This document shows, one piece after another, positions 1 through 9,100 of a stretch of DNA of 64,000 bases; position 1 is the first letter of the stretch, and the number at the start of each line of letters is the position of its first letter. The position numbers and the translations under genes are program-made. Source of the DNA: Anaerolineae bacterium (lineage in GTDB: Bacteria; Chloroflexota; Anaerolineae; Aggregatilineales; UBA3940); the NCBI GenBank assembly GCA_016926255.1, contig JAFGOY010000018.1:55541-119540 (forward strand). The letters run 5' to 3'. Under the pieces are notes generated by a model, which worked only from the letters and a program-made list of their open reading frames with translations, had not been told where the DNA came from and did not search any database.

Positions 1-768
1 AAGGGCGTCGATATTCTCGTCGCCACGCCGGGCCGCCTGCTCGACCTGATGGGACAGGGCTTCATCAAGCTCGACCGGGTCGAAGTGCTGGTGCTCGACG
101 AAGCTGACCGGATGCTCGACATGGGCTTCATCCACGATATGCGGCGGATCGTCAAGGCGGTGCCCGACAAGCGGCAAACGCTGATGTTCTCCGCGACGAT
201 GGTCGGGGAGATCAAGAAGCTGGCGAACGAGTTCCTCCACGATCCCGTCGAGGTGACCGTATCACCCGAACAGCCGACCGTCGAGGCAATCGAGCAGTCG
301 GTGTATTTCACCACCAAGAAGAAAAAGCAGGCGCTCCTCGAACACCTGCTCAAAGACCCGGCGCTGAGCCGCGTGCTGGTCTTTTCCCGCACCAAGCACG
401 GTGCGAACCGGATCGTCAAGAACCTTGTCCAGCGGGGCATCCACGCCGAACCCATTCACGGGAACAAGTCGCAGGGTGCGCGGCAGCAGGCGCTGAAGAA
501 TTTCCGCAAGGGCAAAACCCGCGTGCTGGTCGCCACCGACGTGGCCGCGCGTGGCATCGACGTCGACCTGATCTCGCACGTGATCCAGTTCGACCTGCCC
601 AACGAGCCGGAGACGTATGTCCACCGCATCGGGCGGACAGGCCGCGCGGGTGAAGACGGGATCGCGATCTCCTTCTGCGGCGACGACGAGCGCGCCTACC
701 TGCGCGACATCGAAAAGCTGATCAAGACGCATGTACCGGTGGTGAAGGATCACAACTACAGGGCGTAG
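1..768 (+). CDS. DEAD-box RNA helicase, 5' truncated by the window
   Basis: ATP-dependent RNA helicase of superfamily 2, RhlE/DeaD-like, acting on structured RNA in the cytoplasm. The frame is open from base 1, before the first ATG at 49, so the N-terminal part including Walker A lies outside the window. Visible motifs in order are VATPGR (Ib), [13 protein letters not shown] (II), SAT (III), VLVFSRT (IV), ARGID and [10 protein letters not shown] (VI). The C-terminal tail after motif VI is short and lacks the basic extension seen in many RhlE proteins. A strong hairpin terminator follows at 805, so this is the last gene of its transcript. The exact subfamily cannot be fixed without the N-terminus. 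Confidence 0.95.
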   Translation, partial: KGVDILVATPGRLLDLMGQGFIKLDRVEVLVLDEADRMLDMGFIHDMRRIVKAVPDKRQTLMFSATMVGEIKKLANEFLHDPVEVTVSPEQPTVEAIEQSVYFTTKKKKQALLEHLLKDPALSRVLVFSRTKHGANRIVKNLVQRGIHAEPIHGNKSQGARQQALKNFRKGKTRVLVATDVAARGIDVDLISHVIQFDLPNEPETYVHRIGRTGRAGEDGIAISFCGDDERAYLRDIEKLIKTHVPVVKDHNYRA

Positions 769-804
769 CCTTTCGGCGCATCAATCGACCAGTCGAAATG
801 ACAG

Positions 805-833
805 GGCCGCAGCATCGCCTGCGGCCTTTTTTT
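805..833 (+). terminator. Rho-independent terminator after the helicase
   Basis: Perfect 8-bp stem GGCCGCAG/CTGCGGCC with a 6-nt loop, followed by seven T. It sits 36 bases after the helicase stop. Confidence 0.9.
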
Positions 834-850
834 GTTTGGTCGTGGCGGAG

Positions 851-1000
851 CACCCCCTTCGCCGCTTCGCGGCACTTCCCCCTTTCAGGGGGCAGATATG
901 GGGCAGGTGCGGCCAGAATCGTAAGATTCGGTTCAAATAGCCACGTGCCCCACTTGCCCCCTGTGGGGGAAATGTCCCGCAGGGACAAAGGGGGTGGGGG
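851..1000. repeat. Inverted pair of the C5/G5 intergenic repeat
   Basis: Left copy (about 851-906) reads CACCCCCTTCGCCGC, a hairpin CGCTTCGCGGC, CACTTCCCCC, TTTCAGGGGGCAG. The right copy (about 944-1000) is the same design in reverse complement (CCCCACTTGCCCCC ... AAAGGGGGTGGGGG). Single copies of the same element recur at about 27972, 29809 and 35563. It is non-coding; ORFs called across it are artefacts. The two copies could fold into one long cruciform, resembling REP/BIME elements. Confidence 0.75.
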
Positions 1001-1122
1001 TTGTCTGGCCGGGATTTCGCCTCGTTTTTTCGTTAAACTCCATTCGAGTTTATACTATCCCTGCTCGATCTTCTTTCCGCGAACGTAAGCAGGTGTCCGA
1101 TTTCACTGTAAGGAACAAAGCC

Positions 1123-2355
1123 ATGACAAAGAAGAAAAGCAAGTCATCCAGCAGCCAATCCAGAACACTGCTGATGGTCGCCGGGTTGCTGATCCTGTTC
1201 ATCATCGCCGGGGTACTGTTTGGCTGGGATCAGGCGTTAAATATGGCCGGACAACTGCTCGGCCTGACCGAAGAACCGCAGACTGCCACTATCAACGAGG
1301 GGCAGCCCGCTCAGGCTGAGGCGCCATCGGATCAGGTTGACGAACCACCCGCCGTCGCCGTCGAGGAAATTGCAGGCGAAGGGGATTACTATCAGGTCTA
1401 CTTCACCAACCCCGTGAACCCCTTCGACGACGTGACCACCGGCGGAGTCGACGATTACCTGGTTGAGCTGATCAACAGTGCGCAGACGAGCATCGTCGCC
1501 GCAATGTTCGAACTCGACCTGCAAAACGTCGCCGATGCGCTGATCGCCGCCCACGATCGCGGCGTGGATGTCCGGATAGTCTACGACGACGAGCACACCG
1601 AGGACGATCCGCAGATGGAAGAGATCATCGACGCGGGCATCCCGGCCACTCCCGACGAGCGCAGCGCGTTCATGCACAACAAGTTCTTCGTCATCGACGG
1701 CAAGACCGTCTGGACGGGGTCGATGAATATCACCATCAACGGCGTCTATCGCAACAACAACAATGTGATCGTCATCCAGTCCCCGGCGCTGGCAGAGAAC
1801 TACACCGCCGAGTTCGAAGAGATGTTCAACGGCGAGTTCGGCCCGCGTTCGCCATCGAATACGCCCAACCCGGTGATTAACCTGGGCAACGTCCAGATCG
1901 AGAACTACTTCGGCCCGGAAGACGAGATCATCCCCCGGCTGGTCGAACTGGTCAGCGGGGCGCAGTCGTCGATCAAGTTCATGACGTTCTCGTTCACCCA
2001 CGACGATCTCGGCGAGGCGATGCGTGAGCGCGCCTATGTAGGGGTAGAGGTAACCGGTATTTTCGAAACGCGCGGCGCGGATACCGAGTACTCGGAATGC
2101 GGGTACTTTATCGACGCCGGGCAGGATGTCCGGCTCGACGGCAACCCGTACACCTTCCATCACAAGGTGATTATCATCGACGACTCGATTGTGGTGATCG
2201 GCTCGTTCAACTTCAGCGAAAACGCCGCCAGTTCCAACGACGAGAACCTGCTGATCGTCCACGACCCGGCGGTCGCAGCGATCTATGTGCAGGAATTCAA
2301 CCGCCGCTTTGCCGAGGCCGTCGTCCCGACCGGCGGCGGCTGCAAAACGGATTGA
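1123..2355 (+). CDS. Membrane-anchored phospholipase D superfamily protein
   Basis: 410 residues. A basic N-terminus and one hydrophobic helix (about residues 15-34) suggest membrane anchoring or secretion, followed by a low-complexity linker to about 85. Two HKD domains follow: HNKFFVIDGK with GSMN (His near 185) and HHKVIIIDDS with GSFN, each ending in the typical GSxN. That pair builds one phosphodiesterase active site using His and Lys. The substrate (lipid, nucleic acid or other phosphodiester) cannot be told from the motifs. I chose ATG 1123, preceded by AAGGA, over the ORF-track start at 994, which runs through the intergenic repeat. The methyltransferase gene starts one base after the stop. 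Confidence 0.88.
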   Translation: MTKKKSKSSSSQSRTLLMVAGLLILFIIAGVLFGWDQALNMAGQLLGLTEEPQTATINEGQPAQAEAPSDQVDEPPAVAVEEIAGEGDYYQVYFTNPVNPFDDVTTGGVDDYLVELINSAQTSIVAAMFELDLQNVADALIAAHDRGVDVRIVYDDEHTEDDPQMEEIIDAGIPATPDERSAFMHNKFFVIDGKTVWTGSMNITINGVYRNNNNVIVIQSPALAENYTAEFEEMFNGEFGPRSPSNTPNPVINLGNVQIENYFGPEDEIIPRLVELVSGAQSSIKFMTFSFTHDDLGEAMRERAYVGVEVTGIFETRGADTEYSECGYFIDAGQDVRLDGNPYTFHHKVIIIDDSIVVIGSFNFSENAASSNDENLLIVHDPAVAAIYVQEFNRRFAEAVVPTGGGCKTD

Positions 2356-2356
2356 A

Positions 2357-3061
2357 ATGAACATTCCCGAATGGTATCGTGACGAAAATCTCCCGACCGG
2401 TGTTGATTACACCGACATCACCCAGGTGGAGGTCTATGACCGGCGGCACCAGCGTTTCCGCGATTACGGGGCGTTCGCCAACCACGTGATCGAGGCAGCG
2501 GGCATTCAGCCCGATCACACGCTGATCGATCTCGGCGCGGGGACGGGGGCCTTTGTCCTCCAGGCCGCCTCCCGCTGCCGGATGATCTACGCCGTCGATG
2601 TCTCTAAAACGATGCTCGCCTTCCTGCGGCAGAAGGCCGACTTGCGCGGCATCGACAATGTCGTCTACTGTCACGGCGGATTTCTGACCTACGATCACAC
2701 CACCGCCCCGGTCGACGCGGTCATTTCGTCGGCGGCGCTGCATCACCTCCCCGATTTCTGGAAGCTGGTCGGGCTGCGCCGCGTGGCGCAGATGCTCAAA
2801 CCGGGCGGGCGGCTGTATCTCATGGACGTAATTTTTTCCTTCAAGCCGGAAGAACTCCACGAGCAGGTCGAAGGCTGGATCGATGGGTTCGTAAAAACGG
2901 TCGGAGAGGAGTTCCGCGAGGAGGTCGTCACCCACGTCCGGGACGAGTTCAGCACTTTCGATTGGGTGATGGAAGGCTTCCTTGAGCGCGCCGGTTTCCG
3001 GATCGACTCCATCACTGCCTCTGATACCTTCACCAGCACCTATCTCTGCACAAAGGTGTGA
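2357..3061 (+). CDS. Class I SAM-dependent methyltransferase
   Basis: 234 residues with a Rossmann methyltransferase fold. Motif I is LIDLGAGTGAF, the acidic end of strand 2 is AVDVS, and the post-motif region reads SSAALHHLPDFWK. The C-terminal part has no extra domain. ATG 2357 lies one base after the PLD stop, so the two are probably co-transcribed and translationally coupled; the ORF-track start at 2285 would overlap PLD by about 70 bases. The methyl acceptor is unknown. It resembles small-molecule methyltransferases of the Methyltransf_11/25 type. A terminator follows at 3091. Confidence 0.85.
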   Translation: MNIPEWYRDENLPTGVDYTDITQVEVYDRRHQRFRDYGAFANHVIEAAGIQPDHTLIDLGAGTGAFVLQAASRCRMIYAVDVSKTMLAFLRQKADLRGIDNVVYCHGGFLTYDHTTAPVDAVISSAALHHLPDFWKLVGLRRVAQMLKPGGRLYLMDVIFSFKPEELHEQVEGWIDGFVKTVGEEFREEVVTHVRDEFSTFDWVMEGFLERAGFRIDSITASDTFTSTYLCTKV

Positions 3062-3090
3062 TCCTCAATAAACAGCGATAATCGACAAAA

Positions 3091-3122
3091 GAGCCACCCC
3101 GGATCGGGATGGCTCTCGTTTT
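3091..3122 (+). terminator. Terminator after PLD-methyltransferase pair
   Basis: Stem GAGCCACCCC/GGGATGGCTC with a short loop, one mismatch, followed by TCGTTTTG. It ends the 1123-3061 transcript. Confidence 0.8.
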
Positions 3123-3228
3123 GTCTGACCATCAAATTCGGACGCAGCACGCCGGCAATTAGCAAAATGCCAATCGCTTTGAGTTTTCGCTTGCAGCGAA
3201 ACTCGCTGCACCCCTACAACATAAATTG

Positions 3229-4005
3229 TTAACCGCTGATCGCCGCCCGTATCTGCTCGTTAAGCTCCGCCGCCCGCCTGCGGAACATCCCCGATACCGT
3301 TTTGCAGGTCAGGAAGCGAACACCCCGCGCGTGCCAGAAGGCGATGTCTTCAGGCGTCTGGTAGAACACCCCGATGGCGATATCGCGCACCTGCGCGGCA
3401 GCGATCACCCTCTCGATGGCCGCGATCACCTGCGGGTGCATCACCTGGCCGGGCACGCCCAGACTGGTTGACAGGTCGAACGGCCCGATGAAAGCCACGT
3501 CGATCCCATCCACCGATAGAATATCCTCTACCCGCTCGACCGCCTTTGCCGTCTCGATCTGGGTGACGATTAACGTTTGCTCGTTCAGGAAGGGGATCGC
3601 ATCGTCGAGGCCCACCGCCTCGTAATCGAGCGGCATAAACGTCCCGAACCCGCGCACGCCGTCGGGCGGGAACTTGGCGTACTGCACGATCTGCGCGGCC
3701 TGTTCGGGGGTTTCGACACGCGGCATGATGATCCCCTGCGCGCCCATGTCGAGCACCCGCGCGATCAGCGGGTACTCTTTGTCGATGGGGCGAACGATGG
3801 GCGTAATCCCGACCATCCGGCAGGCCTGGATCACGTTGATCAGCTCCGAGTTATCCGGGCTGGCGTGCTCGGTATCGAGGAACAGGAAATCGAACCCGGC
3901 GTTTGCCAGCAGTCGAACGGTCACCGGCTGCCAGAACTGGTCGAGCAGGGTGCCGACGACCGCCTGATTCTGTTTGAGTTTCGCTTTTACAGCGTTGGCG
4001 AGCAT
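3229..4005 (-). CDS. HpcH/HpaI family aldolase
   Basis: 258 residues, the usual length of the class II (metal-dependent) pyruvate aldolase family that includes 2-keto-3-deoxy-L-rhamnonate and 4-hydroxy-2-oxoheptanedioate aldolases. Diagnostic segments are FLFLDTEHASPD, MGAQGIIMPRVETPEQA and VTQIETAKAVERV, which carry the metal-binding Glu/Asp and the catalytic base region. Start ATG 4005 is preceded by AAGGAGACAC, a far better site than the ORF-track start at 4191. It stands alone, so the physiological substrate is not indicated by neighbours. Confidence 0.9.
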   Translation of the reverse strand: MLANAVKAKLKQNQAVVGTLLDQFWQPVTVRLLANAGFDFLFLDTEHASPDNSELINVIQACRMVGITPIVRPIDKEYPLIARVLDMGAQGIIMPRVETPEQAAQIVQYAKFPPDGVRGFGTFMPLDYEAVGLDDAIPFLNEQTLIVTQIETAKAVERVEDILSVDGIDVAFIGPFDLSTSLGVPGQVMHPQVIAAIERVIAAAQVRDIAIGVFYQTPEDIAFWHARGVRFLTCKTVSGMFRRRAAELNEQIRAAISG

Positions 4006-4123
4006 GGATTGTGTCTCCTTTGTGGTGTGTAGCTGGCGCTGATTGTAGCCGATCTCGTAGAGAGGGCGAAATGGAAAACGGCCCACCCCCTGATAGATGT
4101 TTTGACGAAGGTAAAATTCCCAG

Positions 4124-4144
4124 TAATCAACCTGCGGTTGATTA
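4124..4144. repeat. Perfect palindrome with TGC loop
   Basis: TAATCAACC-tgc-GGTTGATTA, nine perfect pairs. It shares its ACC-TGC-GGT core with palindromes at about 15751 (reverse complement), 29762 and 39912, so it may belong to a small dispersed family rather than be a local operator. Confidence 0.6.
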
Positions 4145-4254
4145 ACGATGGGGTGAAGAAGTCGGCCAGAGGAGGATATTCTCCCCGTCACTTTTCCCGC
4201 CTGTTTTTGTTGTAACAGTTGAATTACGGCCTGCCGCCCAATTTCCCTTTGCGG

Positions 4255-4282
4255 TTGCCGAAACTTTCAGAATGGCTATACT
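4255..4282 (+). promoter_or_regulatory. Predicted sigma70-type promoter of the squalene/phytoene synthase
   Basis: TTGCCG and TATACT separated by 16 bases, on the plus strand, about 65 bases before the TTG start at 4349. Confidence 0.5.
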
Positions 4283-4348
4283 ATTGCGAAGGCGTCCAAT
4301 TTCGGCCAGAAAGACGCCTGTCAAAAGACAAGCCAATAGGAGAATCCA

Positions 4349-5350
4349 TTGTTAACGACCCGCCCCTCCAGCACCGTGTTTGATCCGCGTGAGGCGCTGC
4401 GGCTGGTAAGCCGTACCTTTGCCCTCTCTATCGAACGTCTGCCCGGTTTGCTGGGCGACGCGACCATGTTTGCCTATCTTGTCTTCCGTGTCTCCGATTT
4501 TCTCGAAGACAACGAATCAATGCCCCCGGAGCGAAAAGTCGAACTGCTCAACCTGTGGGTGCAGATTCTCGACGGCGAGGTCGACGTTCACGAACTGACG
4601 GCGAAACTTCAGGATACCGATCCCAATGATCCCGAAGCTGAAGTCGCACGGCAGGCCGATGCTGTCCTGAGCGCCATAGGCGGGCTGCCCGAAGGCATCC
4701 GCGAAATCATTCTTGAAGAAGCCCGCGGGTCAGCGATGGGCATGGCCCGCTGGCAGGCACGCGGCCCGGTTGTCCACGACGAGGAAGACCTCGACGACTA
4801 CATGTTCGAAGTCGCCGGGCGGGTCGGCCACATGCTCACCCACCTGTTCGCCTGGTATCACGAACCCCTCCGCAAGATGAGCGAGGAGTTGATGCCCCTC
4901 GCCTGTGAATTTGGGCTGGCGCTTCAGACCGTCAACGTGATCCGGGGGATGCGCAAGGACTTTGAACGCGGGTGGATATTCGTGCCGGAGAGCTTCTGCC
5001 GCGAAGTCGGCATCAACCCGCCCGACCTGTTCAGGCCGGAAAACCTCGAACCCGCGATGGAGGTCGTCAACCGGCTGGCGACCAAAGCCGAAGGCCACCT
5101 CCGCAACGGGTTGATCTACATCAAACGGATTCCCCGCCGCTATCACTGGCTGCGCGTCGCCTGCCTGTGGCCGCTGTTCTTCGCCGTGCGCACGCTGGCG
5201 ATCAGCCGCAGCAACCGCATGGTGCTCGAATCGGAAGCCAAGATCACCCGTGACGAGGTCAAGCGAATCGTCATGGAAACCCAGGCGATGGGCTGGTCGA
5301 ACCAGTGGCTTGATCTATACTATGATCGACTGAGCCGGTTCGAAGCGTAG
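4349..5350 (+). CDS. Squalene/phytoene synthase family prenyltransferase
   Basis: 333 residues, a head-to-head condensing enzyme (farnesyl or geranylgeranyl diphosphate to squalene or phytoene type products). FALSIERLPG and the first Asp-rich motif DFLEDNES are canonical. The second motif reads NVIRGMRKDFERGW, so the first Asp of the usual DxxxD is Gly; the last Asp is kept. The C-terminus has a hydrophobic helix near ACLWPLFFAVRTLAI. Start is TTG 4349 with AGGAGA five bases upstream; no in-frame ATG fits better. No carotenoid or hopanoid genes flank it, so product identity is open. The altered motif may mean changed metal binding. Confidence 0.88.
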   Translation: MLTTRPSSTVFDPREALRLVSRTFALSIERLPGLLGDATMFAYLVFRVSDFLEDNESMPPERKVELLNLWVQILDGEVDVHELTAKLQDTDPNDPEAEVARQADAVLSAIGGLPEGIREIILEEARGSAMGMARWQARGPVVHDEEDLDDYMFEVAGRVGHMLTHLFAWYHEPLRKMSEELMPLACEFGLALQTVNVIRGMRKDFERGWIFVPESFCREVGINPPDLFRPENLEPAMEVVNRLATKAEGHLRNGLIYIKRIPRRYHWLRVACLWPLFFAVRTLAISRSNRMVLESEAKITRDEVKRIVMETQAMGWSNQWLDLYYDRLSRFEA

Positions 5351-5407
5351 ACTCTCCCTACCCCCCGCCAATTCAACACCGTCGATACGCTTACAAGGAG
5401 AAATCCT

Positions 5408-6178
5408 GTGTACGGTAAATCGCCGGATAAAACCGCCCGGCTGGGATACTTCGGCTGGATCGCCAGCGGCATTACCACCGCGCTGATCGTCGTTGGGGCG
5501 GTTGTCGTGTTCGTGTTCGTTCTGCCCAATCGCGGCGAAGAAACCCCGCCGCCTGATCCGGGTGCCGCGCAGACCGCCGCCGCCTATACCCCCGGCCCGC
5601 CCGCTGGCTGGTCGCTGACCTTCACCGACGATTTTTCCGCCAATCAAAACGGCTGGCCCGAAGATACCCTGTCGCAGGATTTCGGCTCGATAGGCTGGCT
5701 GATCGACGCGGGCCGCTACCGGTGGACGGCGCACCCGGTCAGCGAGGCGTCCTGGTGGGCATGGTCGGAAGCAGTCGAGGGCCAGGCCGATTTTTACTAC
5801 TCGGCGGTCGTCACCCAGATCGAGGGTAGCGGCGGGGATGCCGCCTACGGCCTTCTCTACCGCTGGGTCGACGACGACAGCTTTTATGTTTTCATCATCA
5901 CCGGCGAAGGCTACTGCTCGGCCCATCTCAACGACGATGGCGAATGGCGCGAACTCCTCCCCTGGCGAGCCACCGACGCCATCCACCCCGGCGAAGCCAA
6001 CCGCCTGACGGTCAGCGCCGAAGGTGCCGATATGGAATTCCTGATCAACGATTTCCCGGTGGGATACGCCAGCGACGGCACGATCTCAGAAGGGGCGCTC
6101 GGCCTCTACCTGACAATCTACGAGGGCGGACAGGATACTGTCGTCGAGTTTGACAGCATCGAAGTGTATGCACCGTAG
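5408..6178 (+). CDS. Membrane-anchored lectin/glucanase-fold protein
   Basis: 256 residues. A single helix at about residues 18-40 (ITTALIVVGAVVVFVFVLP) is followed by a Pro/Ala-rich spacer and a beta-rich extracellular domain opening with TFTDDFSANQNGWPED. That opening, and alternating strands rich in W, Y and D, match the concanavalin A-like (LamG/DUF1080-type) fold. No catalytic residues are evident, so binding is more likely than hydrolysis. Start is GTG 5408 with AAGGAG upstream, 57 bases after the synthase stop. It converges on the kinase gene with an 11-base gap. Confidence 0.7.
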   Translation: MYGKSPDKTARLGYFGWIASGITTALIVVGAVVVFVFVLPNRGEETPPPDPGAAQTAAAYTPGPPAGWSLTFTDDFSANQNGWPEDTLSQDFGSIGWLIDAGRYRWTAHPVSEASWWAWSEAVEGQADFYYSAVVTQIEGSGGDAAYGLLYRWVDDDSFYVFIITGEGYCSAHLNDDGEWRELLPWRATDAIHPGEANRLTVSAEGADMEFLINDFPVGYASDGTISEGALGLYLTIYEGGQDTVVEFDSIEVYAP

Positions 6179-6189
6179 GTAGTCCCCGG

Positions 6190-9100
6190 TCACTCCGAGT
6201 GATGATTTCCATTCGCGGGCAACCAGATCGTGAACTCCGCGCCTTTGCCGGGGATTCCGTCGCTCCTGATCTCGATCTTCCCCCGGTGCTGCTCGATGAT
6301 CTCGCAGGCAATCGCCAGTCCCAGCCCGGTGCCCGGTGCCCCTGATGCATAGGCCGCCGATCCCCGGAAGAAGCGTTCGAAAAGATGCGGCATTTCCAGC
6401 GGCGGGATGCCCGGCCCGGTGTCAATCACGCTGATCCCCGACCAGACCCGGTCTTCCTCGTGCCGCACCCTGGTCGTCACTTCGACCAGGCCCCCTTTGG
6501 GCGTGTAGTTCAGCGCATTGGTCAGCAGCACACTCAACGCCTCGCCGATCATGGACGGGTCGGCGCGAACCTGCTTTAACTCGTCGCTGGGATTGAACTC
6601 CATCGTCAGGCCGCGTTCTTCGGCCAGCGAGCGCCGGTCTTCGACATACTGGCGGGCCAGTTCGTTGAGATCGGCATGTGCGGGGGAGAAGATCAGCCGG
6701 TTCTGATCCAGCCGGGAGAGGAACAGCAGCCCCTCGACGATATGTTCCAGGCGCAGCGTCTCCCGATTGAGCGTCTCCAGGTACTGCTTCGACTTGCCGG
6801 GGTTCAGGCTCATCAACTGGTGGTGGAGCTTCAAATTGGTGATCGGCGTCCGCAGTTCGTGGGAAACATTCGAGACGAAGTCGTCCTTGACCTGCGACAG
6901 CGCGGTCAGTTCGCGGTTCGCCTTTTCCAGTTCCGCCGTCCGCTCGGCGACTGCCTGTTCGAGCAGCTCGCTGTACTGCGCCAACTGGTGATACAGTGTC
7001 GCGTTCTGAATGGCGACCGCCAGTTGGTCGGCGATGGTCTGGACGGTATGGACATCCATTTCGGTAAAGGCATTGACCGCTTCACTCTGTACATCGAACA
7101 CACCGATCACAATATCGCGCAGCATGATCGGCACTGCCAGCTCGGATTGGGTGTTGATTTCTCCCTCGTAGCCAGGGATATATCGTTCGTCTCTGGATAT
7201 ATCGGGCACCAGAAGCGGTTCACCCGCTCCTGCAACCCAGCCGGTGATTCCCTCTTTGCCGATTTTGGCCCTCAGCCCATTAAATACCGAATCCTGTCCC
7301 TGATGGACAGAAGCACGCACGACGACTTCGTCGCCCTCAACCATCAGTATCCCGGCACTCGTATAGCCGAAGGTCTTGCACATCAACCGGACTGCCTCCC
7401 GGAGCAGGTCATCGAGGTCAAGAATCGAAGTCGCCCGCCGCCCGATCTGACTGACCAGTTCCAGGCGCGAAGCGCGCTCCTGGGTCAGCTTGTGGAGCCG
7501 GGCATTATGGATCGCCACCGCAGCCTGGTCGGCGAACAGGGTCAGCAGGCGAAGTTCGTGCTTTGTAAATGGTGCCGCCCCTTCCTCCTGCCGGGCCGCG
7601 TTGACTACCCCCAGGAATTCGCCTGCCCAGTAGATCGGCGCGGCCATCACCGAGCGCGGGGAAACCCCAACGCCCTGCTTCGCCGCGCCCTCCCAGGCCA
7701 GGTAATCGTCGACCATCATCGGTTCGCCGGTGTTCCACGCCTTGCCCGACAGTCCCTCGCCGCGCGCGCGCCTCACGCCGAGCAGTTCAGGCTCACCCAG
7801 GCTGACCACCCGCTCCAGGTTGTCCTCGCCCAGATCGTAGAAATAGACGCCCCCCACATTGGCATCGAGCAACCGGAGCGCGCTTTCGGTGATCGACTTG
7901 AGCAGCATATCGAGATTGAGTTCTCCGGTGATATTCAACGTCACCTGGCGCAGTTCCTCTAATTCAACTACCGAACGCTCTGCCTTGGTGCGCATCCGCG
8001 CCTGCTGGATGGTCACCGCAAGCTGGTTCGCCAGGTCCTGAATCAGATCGTTATGTTCAGGCAAAAAGCTCCCCGGCCGATCTGCGCCCAAACTTAACAC
8101 GCCGATCAGATGTTCCTGGTACAACAGCGGTGCGCTGGCACACGCCCTGACGCCTTCTCCACAGAAGATGATTCCGGACTGTCCCGACTCCTGCTGTGTG
8201 TTCACATCATCGACGATGATGATTTTCCCGGAGTTCAGCCGGTCGATGGTCTCCCGGTCGAGTTCGACGGGTGGAATCTCAATCCGGCGCCTGCCCTTCG
8301 CCGTCGACTGTACGGCAAGGGGGGTCAGCATCGAGGTGTTCTCGTTAAAAATCTGGACAACCGCCCGGCTGCTCGGTATCAGGCTGAAAATCCGGCGCAG
8401 CGCGGCCTGGGCGATCTCTTCCGACGACCGGGCAACGATGATCCCCCGGTCGATCTCTCGCAGGATTCGCAGGTGCTCCGCGTGCCGTTCGAGGAGCCGC
8501 TCGGTTTCTTTGCGCAGGCTGATATCGCGGATATAAGCAACGACCCGTGATTCTTCGTCAATCGTGCGCATCATGATGCTGACTTCTACCGGGAATTCGC
8601 TACCGTCTTTTCGAACCCCAAGCGATTCGAAGAAGATGTTTTCCCCGGCTTTAAGCTGCTCAGAGATTTTGTCCTTTACCTCCAGGCGACCTTCGGTAAT
8701 GAAATTGGATATGCTCAGCGAGAGCATTTCGTCACCTGTACAACCGTACATCTCACAGGCAGCCCGGTTGCATTCGAGGATGTGTCCATCAAGGTCCTTG
8801 ATGAATATCCCATCCGTCGATCCCTCGAACAGCGACCGGTATTTGGCTTCGCTTTTCTTGAGGTTTTCCTCAATCTGTTTGACTTCGGTAGCATCGGCGG
8901 CGGCAATCAGTTCGGCGGCTTTCCCGGCTGGATCGACTATCGACGAACGACTGCTGCGAACAAAACGCCGTTTGCCACTCCCGGTGACGATCCACTGCCC
9001 GACAACAGATGCTGTATCGCTGTCCGGGGGAATCAGCGCCGATATATCGGACAGGGAGATTTCGTCAGGGGCGATATCAAGCAGCGAGCAGAGCCGACTG

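Larger units (their letters stand above)
4006..4348. other. Divergent intergenic region between aldolase and squalene synthase
   Basis: 343 bases without a credible gene. It holds a perfect 9-bp inverted repeat at 4124 and a sigma70-type promoter at 4255, listed separately. The short ORF 4142-4336 has no coding character. Confidence 0.6.

Noticed and set aside
1237-2364. 375-residue minus-strand ORF
   Set aside because: Antisense shadow of the PLD gene, which has clear HKD motifs; long antisense frames are common at this GC content.
6676-7962. 428-residue plus-strand ORF
   Set aside because: Antisense to the histidine kinase; no recognisable domain.
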